DNA of 37,064 nt from RGIG7213 sp045545665 (GTDB lineage Bacteria; Bacillota; Clostridia; Oscillospirales; CAG-272): assembly GCA_045545665.1 (NCBI GenBank), contig JAZQBL010000014.1, positions 1 through 37,064 on the forward strand, read 5' to 3'. The notes below the pieces were generated by a model. It made no database searches, had not been told where the DNA came from, and was given only the letters and a program-made list of their open reading frames with translations. The position numbers and the translations under genes are program-made. Of the stretch, positions 24,733 to 32,286 are shown one piece after another; positions within the stretch are counted from its first letter, which is position 1, and each line of letters begins with the position of its first letter.

Positions 24733-25944
24733 TTATTTTTCAATGAAATAATCAAACAGATGCTCGCCTTTGTCAAGGTAAAAGCCCGTTGTCTTTGCAA
24801 GATCTTCCGTGAAAGATGAGATACCTGCCTGCTTTTTCGTTGATGAATACATCATAAACGGTACGGGGTCGGATGAGTGAGTTCTTATTTCGAGCGGTGT
24901 CGGATGGTCGGGAAGTATAAGTATCTTATAATCCTCGTTACAGTTTTTAAGATATTCATATACAGGGGTAAGTATCTTTTCGTCAATAAGCTCAATGGAC
25001 TTTACTTTGTTTTCGATCTCTGCACGGTGGCCGCATTCGTCAGGCGCTTCCACATGAACGTAAACAAGGTCTGAGCCGTTTTTGAATTCTTCAATCGTTG
25101 CTTGCCCCTTACCTGCAAAGTTCGTATGCACGTTACCCGTTGCGCCTTCAACATCAACGGAACGCATACCTGCACAAAGTCCTATGCCTTTTATAAGATC
25201 GACAGCGGATATAACGGATGCGTTTATTCCCCATTTTTCCTTGAAATCGGGAAGCTGAGGCTTCGTTCCGGGACTCCAGAGCCAGATCGAGTTTGCAGGC
25301 TTCAAGCCTCTTTTTCTTCTTTCCTCGTTTATCGGGTGGTTGTTGAGCACCTTATAGCTTTCACGGAAAAGGTCGATAAACTGTCCGCCTATCTCGCCTT
25401 CGGGAAGATATTCCTTTATCTTTCTGCCGATGATATCGTGCGGACGTGCAAAATTGTAAAGTCCGGGCGCATTTTTCCAGATAAGGCAGTGGCGGTAGCT
25501 TATTCCCGTATGGAATTTTCTGAGCTCCGTACCGAATTTTTCATCGATGGCTTTTATAAGCACGTCGGCTTCTTCCGTAGATATTTCGTCAGCGGAATGG
25601 TCGAGCATTATTTTTTCGTCGTAATCCTCTTCCTCTTCCGATATGGTAACGACGTTGCATCTGTAGGCGGTATCGTCGGGGTCCATAACAAGTCCCATAC
25701 TTACAGCTTCAAGAGGGGATCTGCCGTGAGAGAATTCTCTCGGATCGTACGACATAACGGCAAGATTTGCCGTATCGCTTTCTGGAACCATTCCGGCAGG
25801 AACGTTTAATACTTCACCGCAGAAGGAGTCCTTTACAAGCATATCCATACAAGGCTTGTTTGCCGCCTCCATAGGAGTTTTATTGCCGAGGGCAGGAACT
25901 TTTCTGTCAGCCATACCGTCGCAGAGTAATACAAGATATTTCAT
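24733..25944 (-). CDS. ApgM-type cofactor-independent phosphoglycerate mutase, possibly a homoserine kinase
   Basis: The 403-residue protein belongs to the archaeal-type (ApgM) branch of the alkaline-phosphatase superfamily. Metal and phosphate ligands are seen in LVLLCDGMAD, PESDTANLAVMSYDP (nucleophile Ser), HVEAPDECGHR and LPDHPTPLEIRTHSSDPVPF. One bacterial subgroup of this family has been proposed (TIGR02535) to act as an alternative homoserine kinase in threonine synthesis, based on gene context and missing ThrB. This sequence has the build of that subgroup, but no threonine genes lie in the window, so I cannot decide between mutase and kinase. AAAGGA precedes the ATG. It heads the minus-strand run to 20574. 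Confidence 0.85.
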   Translation of the reverse strand: MKYLVLLCDGMADRKVPALGNKTPMEAANKPCMDMLVKDSFCGEVLNVPAGMVPESDTANLAVMSYDPREFSHGRSPLEAVSMGLVMDPDDTAYRCNVVTISEEEEDYDEKIMLDHSADEISTEEADVLIKAIDEKFGTELRKFHTGISYRHCLIWKNAPGLYNFARPHDIIGRKIKEYLPEGEIGGQFIDLFRESYKVLNNHPINEERRKRGLKPANSIWLWSPGTKPQLPDFKEKWGINASVISAVDLIKGIGLCAGMRSVDVEGATGNVHTNFAGKGQATIEEFKNGSDLVYVHVEAPDECGHRAEIENKVKSIELIDEKILTPVYEYLKNCNEDYKILILPDHPTPLEIRTHSSDPVPFMMYSSTKKQAGISSFTEDLAKTTGFYLDKGEHLFDYFIEK

Positions 25945-26144
25945 ATATTATCCTTTCGTCAAAAAGCAATTACAATTTTGTATTTATATAATACATCAAA
26001 TTATAACGTATTAATATGGATTATAATAAAATTTCCGTTAATTTTATTACCAAAACGCTTTTAAAACGGTGAATATCATATCATTCAAAGCATCGGAGTA
26101 CTCTTGTTTTCTCTGATGATTTGCGGTATAATAAAACGATACGA
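25945..26144. other. A/T-rich intergenic sequence upstream of the apgM-type gene
   Basis: Several TATAAT-like sequences occur on the minus strand, but none has a -35 at proper spacing, so I do not assign a promoter. No gene is seen. Confidence 0.5.
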
Positions 26145-26276
26145 CCTCTCACTTCGGGAGAATGGTGTTTGTAGTAACGCAAGCATTACTACCGACTGAG
26201 AGGGCGATGATTTCAGCTTTCACCCTCTCACCCGCTGTCGTGGGAGCTCTCCCTAATGGCGAACCTTTGGTTGCGT
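26145..26276 (-). repeat. 132-nt dispersed repeat, copy B
   Basis: This is the inverted-orientation partner of 16956-17087, equal in length and alignable without gaps. Its central palindrome reads GTAGTAATGC-TT-GCGTTACTAC on the minus strand, so the C-G pair of copy A is replaced by a T-A pair. The ends used are ACGCA and GTGAGAGG on the minus strand. There are no target-site duplications that I can see. Confidence 0.8.
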
Positions 26277-26316
26277 GAAAGAATGGGGTAAATCAACAGT
26301 TACAGTCACGCTCGAT

Positions 26317-26350
26317 AAAAAAACAGTATCCTTTCGGACGCTGTTTTTTT
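26317..26350 (-). terminator. Intrinsic terminator of the first exported paralogue
   Basis: AAAAAAACAG and CTGTTTTTTT (26317-26326 and 26341-26350) pair around a GTCC/GGAT-like inner stem with a GAAA loop. It starts 16 bp beyond the stop of the gene at 26366. Confidence 0.8.
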
Positions 26351-26365
26351 ATGTAGCAAGTTAAA

Positions 26366-26935
26366 TTATGCTCTTACTTTCTTGCAAACAACTGTGCCTG
26401 CAAGTGCGATCATTGCAACAGCTGCGATAACCGTGAAAGCGTCGGATGTTGCGGGGTTATCAGCGGGATCATCTGTTGCAGGGGGTGTAACAACTGCATC
26501 GCCGGAAAGAACGATCTTGTCGATAGCGATACCGTGGTTGGGGTCGTCCTTCTTAAGGATGATCTCGCCGTTGTAATCGGAGTCGATAGCAATATCAACA
26601 GGTCTCTGACCGTCGTTCCAGAAAGCACCGATCTGAGAAAGCTGAGCTTCACCGATAACCGTGCCGTCTGCCTGGCAAACATAGATCTTGTGAGTGTCTA
26701 CGGGAGCACCGGGGTCACAGCCGTAAAAAACTGTGATCTTTGCAACGTCAGAAAGATCAGCAGAACCGATGCTTACGCCCTCGCTGCTACCGATGTAAAT
26801 GATCTTTGTAGAACCGTAGTGTCCACCGTGTGTCTGTGCAGCGGGAAGATCTGCAGCGTTGATCGTTGTGTCAGCGAAAACGCCGAGTGTAAGAACCATC
26901 ATAAGTGTGATGGCAATTGCAAGAAATTTTTTCAT
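26366..26935 (-). CDS. Secreted surface protein, paralogue 1, with NPATSD C-terminal anchor
   Basis: The 189-residue protein has a signal peptide (MKKFLAIAITLMMVLTLGVFA, cleaved near residue 21), a compact domain of about 110 residues, a Pro/Asp/Thr-rich linker, and a C-terminal NPATSD motif followed by a hydrophobic helix and a basic CKKVR tail. This tail order (motif, helix, positive end) is that of sortase substrates. The domain contains VSIGSADLSDVAKITVFYG, a YNGEI strand and a final IAIDKIVLSG strand, a pattern reminiscent of beta-sandwich carbohydrate-binding modules; that is only a guess. Two relatives lie at 34544-35227 and 35446-36057. AGGAGG precedes the ATG. Confidence 0.82.
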   Translation of the reverse strand: MKKFLAIAITLMMVLTLGVFADTTINAADLPAAQTHGGHYGSTKIIYIGSSEGVSIGSADLSDVAKITVFYGCDPGAPVDTHKIYVCQADGTVIGEAQLSQIGAFWNDGQRPVDIAIDSDYNGEIILKKDDPNHGIAIDKIVLSGDAVVTPPATDDPADNPATSDAFTVIAAVAMIALAGTVVCKKVRA

Positions 26936-26976
26936 AATTTCCTCCTAAAAATTTTTTCGCCCAATAGCGTAATTTT

Positions 26977-27005
26977 ATTTTATCACAATTATTTTGTACT
27001 GTCAA
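26977..27005 (-). promoter_or_regulatory. Sigma-A promoter of exported paralogue 1
   Basis: On the minus strand TTGACA (27000-27005) and TAAAAT (26977-26982) are 17 bp apart, with TG before the -10. Confidence 0.88.
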
Positions 27006-27082
27006 CACTTTTTATATTTTTTTACATATGTTTTCCCTGCTTTAAAGAGAAATAATAACTTCGAAAAAATTCAAAAAAAGGA

Positions 27083-27111
27083 TTGACACGGAGAGAACAA
27101 AGTGCTAAAAT
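27083..27111 (+). promoter_or_regulatory. Sigma-A promoter of the leu operon
   Basis: TTGACA (27083-27088) and TAAAAT (27106-27111) are 17 bp apart. Transcription should start near 27118, directly before the T-box leader. Confidence 0.9.
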
Positions 27112-27117
27112 AAATTT

Positions 27118-27323
27118 TAACAAAGGCTGTGACGAAGAATGAACGGGTAAGTGCAACACAGAGAGTCGGGGAAGCTGGGAGCCGACTTGCAGCGAGCTTG
27201 TTTTCTCACTTCCGAGCCGTATATCAACACCGATGAGCGGCGGATACTTTCCGCAATTTGAGTGGTACCGCGAGTGTTTTTCACCCGTCTCAAAGCAAAA
27301 GCTTTGTGACGGGTTTTGTTTTT
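27118..27323 (+). promoter_or_regulatory. T-box leader, leucine specificity
   Basis: The leader has the T-box sequence GAGTGGTACCGCG (27260-27272); TGGT pairs with an ACCA tRNA end. Stem I begins around 27125 with the AGAGAG element at 27160-27165, and the specifier loop offers CTC (27205-27207), a leucine codon, before ACTTCCGAG. Stem III is GCGG/CCGC (27237-27254). The antiterminator pairs TTTGAG (27256-27261) with CTCAAA (27289-27294). The competing terminator pairs ACCCGTC plus CAAAGC (27283-27296) with GCTTTG plus GACGGGT (27301-27314), then T residues. Uncharged tRNA-Leu should favour read-through. Confidence 0.92.
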
Positions 27324-27368
27324 AAAAGCTCATAATTCAGCGTGTGCAATAATAAAGGAGAAAATATA

Positions 27369-29042
27369 ATGATGGACGCAAGTAAATACCGAGTGGGATA
27401 TTTCCCCGTCGGCAAGAAATATAATAAATGGGTAGAAAAGGATCACGTAGACAAAGCCCCCATCTGGTGCAGTGTCGATATGCGTGACGGCAATCAGAGT
27501 CTTGTAATACCGATGAGCCTTGAAGAAAAGCTTGAATATTTCAAGGTACTTCTCGAAGTCGGATTCAAGGAAATAGAGGTCGGTTTTCCTGCGGCAAGTG
27601 AAACGGAGTACGAATTTTTGCGTACGCTTATCGAAGGCGGCATGATCCCCGACGACGTATCCGTTCAGGTACTCACCCAATGCCGTGAGCACATTATCAG
27701 AAAGACGTTTGACGCCTGCAAAGGCGCACCGAATGCGATAATCCACTTTTACAACTCAGTAAGCGTTGCCCAGCGTGAGCAGGTGTTTAAAAAATCGAAA
27801 GAAGAGATAAAGCAGATCGCCATCGAGGGTGCAAGGCTTGTAAAGAGATTAGCTGACGAATACGAAGGCAATTTCCGTTTCGAATATTCCCCCGAATCAT
27901 TCACGGGAACAGAACCCGAATACGCCCTTGAGGTCTGCAACGCCGTCCTTGACGAGCTTCAGCCGAGCGAAAACAACAACGTAATAATAAACTTACCCGT
28001 AACGGTTGAAATGAGCTCACCTCACGTATACGCTTCACAGGTCGAATATATGAGCGAAAATCTCAAGTACCGTGAATTCGTAACCCTTTCCTTACACCCT
28101 CACAACGACCGAGGCACGGGCGTTGCCGATGCCGAGCTCGGACTTTTGGCAGGGGCTGACCGTGTGGAAGGAACGCTTTTCGGAAACGGCGAGCGCACGG
28201 GAAACGTCGATATAATCACCCTTGCCATGAATATGTACTCACACGGAATAGATCCGTTGCTTGATTTTTCATCAATGACGCATCTTGTCGAAAAGTACGA
28301 AAAATGCACGCGTATGCAGGTATACGACAGATCTCCGTACGCGGGCGGACTTGTCTTTGCCGCCTTCTCGGGCTCTCACCAGGATGCCATCGCCAAGGGA
28401 ATGAAATACAGACAGAAGAAAAATCTTCACGAGTGGTCCGTGCCGTACATCCCGATAGACCCTGCCGATATAGGCAGAACGTACGATGCCGACGTTATAA
28501 GAGTAAATTCGCAAAGCGGAAAAGGCGGTATCGGTTATCTTATGGAACACACGTACGGTTACAGTTTGCCGTCAAAGATGCGCGAGGATCTCAGCTATCT
28601 TTGCAAGTCCGTATCGGACCGGCAGCACAAGGAGCTGAAGCCCGACGAGATCCTTGCGATATTCACGGAAAGCTATCTGAACGTACAGTGTCCCATCACG
28701 GTCACTGATTTCGACTTTATGCGTGAAAACGACACGGTAAAGATAAACGTGACGTTTGAAAAAGACGGCATCGAGACGGAAATGGAAGCGGAAGGAAACG
28801 GTTCGCTCAGTGCCGTAAACAACGCCCTGCGCGCTTACACGGGCGAAGAATACACCCTGCAGGTATACACGCAGCACAGTATGCAGGGTGACGGTTCACG
28901 AAGCGTTGCCGCATCTTACATAGGCTTACAGCGCAAAGACGGTACGATGTACTGGGGCGCGGGAACTGACACGGATATTATGAAAGCAAACACGAAAGCG
29001 CTTCTCAGCGCATTCCACAATATGACGAAGGGAGATAATTAA
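27369..29042 (+). CDS. leuA: 2-Isopropylmalate synthase, LeuA2 type
   Basis: LeuA condenses acetyl-CoA with 2-oxoisovalerate, the first committed step of leucine synthesis. The 557-residue protein is the longer type related to the fungal enzyme: an N-terminal extension (YFPVGKKYNKWVEKDHVDKAPIW), the catalytic TIM barrel with SVDMRDGNQSL and LSLHPHNDRGTG metal ligands, and a C-terminal regulatory domain (from about 430) that usually gives leucine feedback. I start at ATG 27369 because AAAGGAG is eight bases upstream; the GTG at 27342 lies before that site. First gene of leuACDB. Confidence 0.96.
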   Translation: MMDASKYRVGYFPVGKKYNKWVEKDHVDKAPIWCSVDMRDGNQSLVIPMSLEEKLEYFKVLLEVGFKEIEVGFPAASETEYEFLRTLIEGGMIPDDVSVQVLTQCREHIIRKTFDACKGAPNAIIHFYNSVSVAQREQVFKKSKEEIKQIAIEGARLVKRLADEYEGNFRFEYSPESFTGTEPEYALEVCNAVLDELQPSENNNVIINLPVTVEMSSPHVYASQVEYMSENLKYREFVTLSLHPHNDRGTGVADAELGLLAGADRVEGTLFGNGERTGNVDIITLAMNMYSHGIDPLLDFSSMTHLVEKYEKCTRMQVYDRSPYAGGLVFAAFSGSHQDAIAKGMKYRQKKNLHEWSVPYIPIDPADIGRTYDADVIRVNSQSGKGGIGYLMEHTYGYSLPSKMREDLSYLCKSVSDRQHKELKPDEILAIFTESYLNVQCPITVTDFDFMRENDTVKINVTFEKDGIETEMEAEGNGSLSAVNNALRAYTGEEYTLQVYTQHSMQGDGSRSVAASYIGLQRKDGTMYWGAGTDTDIMKANTKALLSAFHNMTKGDN

Positions 29043-29043
29043 A

Positions 29044-30303
29044 ATGGGAATGACGTTAACACAAAAGATCCTCGCACATCACGCAGGACTTGACAAGGTC
29101 GAGCCGGGACAGCTCATAAGCACAAAGCTTGACATCGTCCTCGGAAACGACATAACGACGCCCGTCGCGGTAAACGAATTTAAAAAGGCGGGCTTTGAAA
29201 ACGTATTCGACAAAGACAGAATTGCGATAGTATTAGACCATTTCGTGCCGAACAAGGACATAAAAGCGGCAGAACAGTCGAAGACCTGCCGTAATTTCGC
29301 CTGCGAGCACTGCATCAGCCACTTTTACGACGTTGGTAAAATGGGAATAGAGCACTCTCTTTTACCCGAGCAGGGGATCGTTACCGCAGGCGACTGCATA
29401 ATAGGCGCCGACTCTCACACCTGCACCTACGGTGCTTTGGGAGCGTTTTCCACGGGTGTCGGCTCTACCGATATGGCGGCAGGCATGGCAACGGGTACGG
29501 CGTGGTTCAAGGTTCCGTCCGCTATCAGATTTAATTTAGTCGGTAAGCTTCCGTCAAATTGCAGCGGTAAAGACGTCATCCTTACGATCATCGGCATGAT
29601 AGGCGTTGACGGCGCTTTGTACAAGAGTATGGAGTTTACGGGTGACGGTGTCAGATCTCTTTCTATGGACGACCGCCTTTGCATATGCAATATGGCAATA
29701 GAAGCAGGAGCGAAAAACGGTATTTTCCCCGTTGACGAAACGACTCTTGGATATCTGAACAACAGAAGCAAACGTCCGCCCGTCATTTTTGAAGCTGACG
29801 AAGATGCGGAATACGAAAAAACGATAGATATCGACCTTTCAAAGATAGTGCCTACTGTTGCCTGCCCTCATCTTCCCGAAAACACACGTCCCGCAAGCGA
29901 GCTGCACGGTATCAAAATAGATCAGGTCGTCATAGGCTCCTGCACGAACGGCAGAATGGAGGATATGGAGGCTGCTTACAATATTCTGAAGGGCAAAAAG
30001 GTAGCCGACGGGGTAAGATGTATAATCATCCCGTCAACTATGCAGATACTCCGTGAATGTGTCACACGCGGTTGGTACACAGCCTTTATTGATGCGGGTG
30101 CTGTCGTTTCAACACCGACCTGCGGACCGTGTCTTGGCGGATACATGGGCATACTTGCCTCAGGCGAAAGATGCATCGCAACGACGAACCGAAACTTTGT
30201 AGGACGTATGGGACACGTTGACAGCGAAGTATATCTTGCATCCCCTCACACAGCCGCCGCAAGTGCGCTGACGGGATATATCACAGAATACAAGGAGGCG
30301 TAA
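29044..30303 (+). CDS. leuC: 3-Isopropylmalate dehydratase large subunit
   Basis: LeuC carries the 4Fe-4S cluster of isopropylmalate isomerase, which it forms with LeuD. The 419-residue protein is the short aconitase-like type found in Clostridia and archaea. Cluster cysteines are seen in VIGSCTNGRMED and in TPTCGPCLGGYMG, and DSHTCTYGALG is the usual middle block. The ATG begins one base after the leuA stop, which implies coupling. Substrate is isopropylmalate by its operon; close homologues serve homoaconitate. Confidence 0.96.
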   Translation: MGMTLTQKILAHHAGLDKVEPGQLISTKLDIVLGNDITTPVAVNEFKKAGFENVFDKDRIAIVLDHFVPNKDIKAAEQSKTCRNFACEHCISHFYDVGKMGIEHSLLPEQGIVTAGDCIIGADSHTCTYGALGAFSTGVGSTDMAAGMATGTAWFKVPSAIRFNLVGKLPSNCSGKDVILTIIGMIGVDGALYKSMEFTGDGVRSLSMDDRLCICNMAIEAGAKNGIFPVDETTLGYLNNRSKRPPVIFEADEDAEYEKTIDIDLSKIVPTVACPHLPENTRPASELHGIKIDQVVIGSCTNGRMEDMEAAYNILKGKKVADGVRCIIIPSTMQILRECVTRGWYTAFIDAGAVVSTPTCGPCLGGYMGILASGERCIATTNRNFVGRMGHVDSEVYLASPHTAAASALTGYITEYKEA

Positions 30304-30306
30304 GCG

Positions 30307-30795
30307 ATGAACACACAAGGAAAAGCTTTCAAATACCCCGATAACGTAGACACGGACGTTATCATCCCCGCACGTTATCTTAACACACCCGATGCAAAAG
30401 AGCTTGCGCTCCACTGCATGGAGGATATCGACACGGAATTTGTCAAAAAAGTGTCAGCAGGTGACGTTATCGTTGCGGGCAAAAACTTCGGTTGCGGATC
30501 ATCACGTGAGCACGCACCTCTCGTAATCAAAACGTGCGGTGTCGGATGCGTTATAGCAAAGAGCTTTGCACGCATCTTTTACCGCAACGCAATAAACATA
30601 GGACTTCCCATCCTCGAATGTGAAGAAGCGGCGGAAGAAATAGGCGCAAACGACGAAGTGAGCGTTGATTTTGACACGGGAATAATAACGGACATCACAA
30701 CGAACAAAACGTACAAGGCTCAGCCGTTTCCGCCTTTTATACAGAATATCATCAAAAGCGGCGGACTGCTCAGCTCCTTGAAAGAAGGCGAATAA
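30307..30795 (+). CDS. leuD: 3-Isopropylmalate dehydratase small subunit
   Basis: LeuD forms the swivelling small subunit of the isomerase. At 162 residues it is the short type paired with the short LeuC. Signatures are NVDTDVIIPARYLNT near residue 15, NFGCGSSREHAP around residue 60, and AKSFARIFYRNAINIGLP. It starts three bases after the leuC stop, with an AGGAGG-like site inside the end of leuC. Confidence 0.96.
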   Translation: MNTQGKAFKYPDNVDTDVIIPARYLNTPDAKELALHCMEDIDTEFVKKVSAGDVIVAGKNFGCGSSREHAPLVIKTCGVGCVIAKSFARIFYRNAINIGLPILECEEAAEEIGANDEVSVDFDTGIITDITTNKTYKAQPFPPFIQNIIKSGGLLSSLKEGE

Positions 30796-30796
30796 A

Positions 30797-31858
30797 ATGG
30801 TTAAAAACATAGCGGTAATAAAAGGTGACGGCATAGGCCCGGAAATAGTGAACGAAGCACTCAAGGTTCTTGATAAAATTGCTCTCGTTTACTCTCACAC
30901 GTTCAACTACACGTACGTCGATATGGGCGGATGCGCCATTGATAAATACGGCGATCCTCTGCCCGAAAGCGAGCTTGAAAAATGCAAAGCGTCCGACAGC
31001 GTTCTTTTGGGAGCCGTCGGAGGTGAAAAATGGAACTCGGTACCGGGCAATATGCGCCCCGAAAAAGGACTTTTGCGCCTCCGTGCCGGAATGGGCGTTT
31101 ATTCAAACAACCGTCCTGCAAAGATATGGGGACAGCTTGCAAAAGCATCTCCCTTGAAGCAGGAGATAGTTGAAAAGGGTATAGATTTCATCATTGTGCG
31201 TGAGCTTACGGGCGGTATCTATTTCGGCGAACACAAGACGGAAAACGGCACGGCGACAGACGTTCTGGTATACACAGAGGAAGAGATAGAGCGAATCGGA
31301 AGAATAGGCTTCGAGACGGCGCAAAAAAGACGGAAAAAGCTTTGCTCCGTTGAAAAAAGCAACGTGCTTGACTCAAGCCGCCTTTGGAAAAAGGTAATAC
31401 ACGGAATAGCATCTGATTATCCCGACGTTGAGCTTTCGGATATGCTCGTTGACAACTGTGCAATGCAGATAGTAAAAGATCCGTCGCAGTTTGACGTCAT
31501 TGTTACGGAAAATATGTTCGGCGACATTCTTTCTGATGAAGCATCGCAGATAACAGGTTCGATCGGTATGATACCGTCGTCAAGTCTCGGGGCTTCATCC
31601 TGCGGACTTTACGAGCCTATTCACGGTTCTGCACCCGACATTGCGGGAAAAAATATTGCAAACCCGATAGGCACGATACTTTCAGCGGCTATGATGCTTA
31701 AATACAGCTTCGGTCTTGAAAAGGAAGCGGACGCCGTCGAACGTGCGGTATCGTCATATCTTAATGCAAATTACCGCACGAAAGATATAATGAGTGAGGG
31801 AATGACGTGCGTATCCTGCAGTGAATGCGGTGATATTATAGTGAAAAACATCGGATAA
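30797..31858 (+). CDS. leuB: 3-Isopropylmalate dehydrogenase
   Basis: LeuB oxidises and decarboxylates 3-isopropylmalate to 2-oxoisocaproate with NAD. The 353-residue protein has GDGIGPEIV at the N-terminus, the substrate-binding RPEKGLLRLRAGMGVYSNNRPA block, RELTGGIYFGE, the TENMFGDILSDEASQITGSIGM metal-binding block and the NAD-binding EPIHGSAPDIAGKNIANP sequence. It is the last gene of leuACDB; the final transamination can be done by the IlvE encoded at 11193. No strong terminator is visible after it. Confidence 0.97.
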   Translation: MVKNIAVIKGDGIGPEIVNEALKVLDKIALVYSHTFNYTYVDMGGCAIDKYGDPLPESELEKCKASDSVLLGAVGGEKWNSVPGNMRPEKGLLRLRAGMGVYSNNRPAKIWGQLAKASPLKQEIVEKGIDFIIVRELTGGIYFGEHKTENGTATDVLVYTEEEIERIGRIGFETAQKRRKKLCSVEKSNVLDSSRLWKKVIHGIASDYPDVELSDMLVDNCAMQIVKDPSQFDVIVTENMFGDILSDEASQITGSIGMIPSSSLGASSCGLYEPIHGSAPDIAGKNIANPIGTILSAAMMLKYSFGLEKEADAVERAVSSYLNANYRTKDIMSEGMTCVSCSECGDIIVKNIG

Positions 31859-31924
31859 TACCAAGGTTTTGGACTCAGGTTCACAGTTTTTTTACATTTA
31901 TCGAAAAATAATTCCCGAAAACAC

Positions 31925-31953
31925 TTGCAAAGTTGGAATACTTATGGTATAAT
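31925..31953 (+). promoter_or_regulatory. Sigma-A promoter of rpmE
   Basis: TTGCAA (31925-31930) and a perfect TATAAT (31948-31953) are 17 bp apart, with TGG just before the -10. Confidence 0.85.
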
Positions 31954-31989
31954 TCGGTTCGTATGAATTACACAGAGAGGGTGAAGAAA

Positions 31990-32193
31990 ATGAAGGAAGG
32001 AATACATCCCGAATACAAGGAAGTCACAGTTAAATGTGCCTGCGGAGAAACAGTCGTTACAAGATCCACAAAGGACGACCTTCGTGTTGAAATTTGCTCC
32101 AAATGCCATCCCTTTTTCACCGGCAAGCAGAAGTTTGTCGATGCGGGCGGACGTGTAGATAAGTTCAAAAAGCGCTTGAATGCGAGCAAATAA
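31990..32193 (+). CDS. rpmE: Large ribosomal subunit protein bL31, zinc-binding form
   Basis: The 67-residue product begins MKEGIHPEYKEVTVKCACG, which is the normal L31 N-terminus, so the in-frame ATG at 31933 is rejected; it also lies between the -35 and -10 boxes of the promoter. The zinc ligands are in CACG and CSKCHP, marking the C+ (zinc-containing) form rather than the zinc-free alternative. L31 bridges the two ribosomal subunits. The ATG follows GAGAGGGTG. Confidence 0.96.
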   Translation: MKEGIHPEYKEVTVKCACGETVVTRSTKDDLRVEICSKCHPFFTGKQKFVDAGGRVDKFKKRLNASK

Positions 32194-32214
32194 GGCATAA
32201 GCTATGTCACTTAC

Positions 32215-32248
32215 GGACAGGTACGGTTTTTCCGCACTTGTCCTTTTG
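32215..32248 (+). terminator. Intrinsic terminator of rpmE
   Basis: GGACAGGTACGG and CCGCACTTGTCC (32215-32226 and 32232-32243) pair with one G-T and one A-C mismatch, followed by TTTT. This also argues against the upstream GTG start of hflX at 32248. Confidence 0.82.
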
Positions 32249-32286
32249 TGTTTTATCACAGCCGCACAGCGGCAGAATGGATAGTT

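Noticed and set aside
24157..24819. 220-codon plus-strand reading frame
   Set aside because: Antisense to lepB and to the end of the ApgM-type gene.
25102..25809. 235-codon plus-strand reading frame
   Set aside because: It lies antisense within the ApgM-type gene and has no recognisable protein features.
31933..31989. Longer rpmE start at 31933
   Set aside because: That ATG lies between the -35 and -10 boxes and the extension has no L31 homology.
32248..32286. Longer hflX start (GTG at 32248)
   Set aside because: It lies at the end of the rpmE terminator T tract and has no ribosome-binding site.
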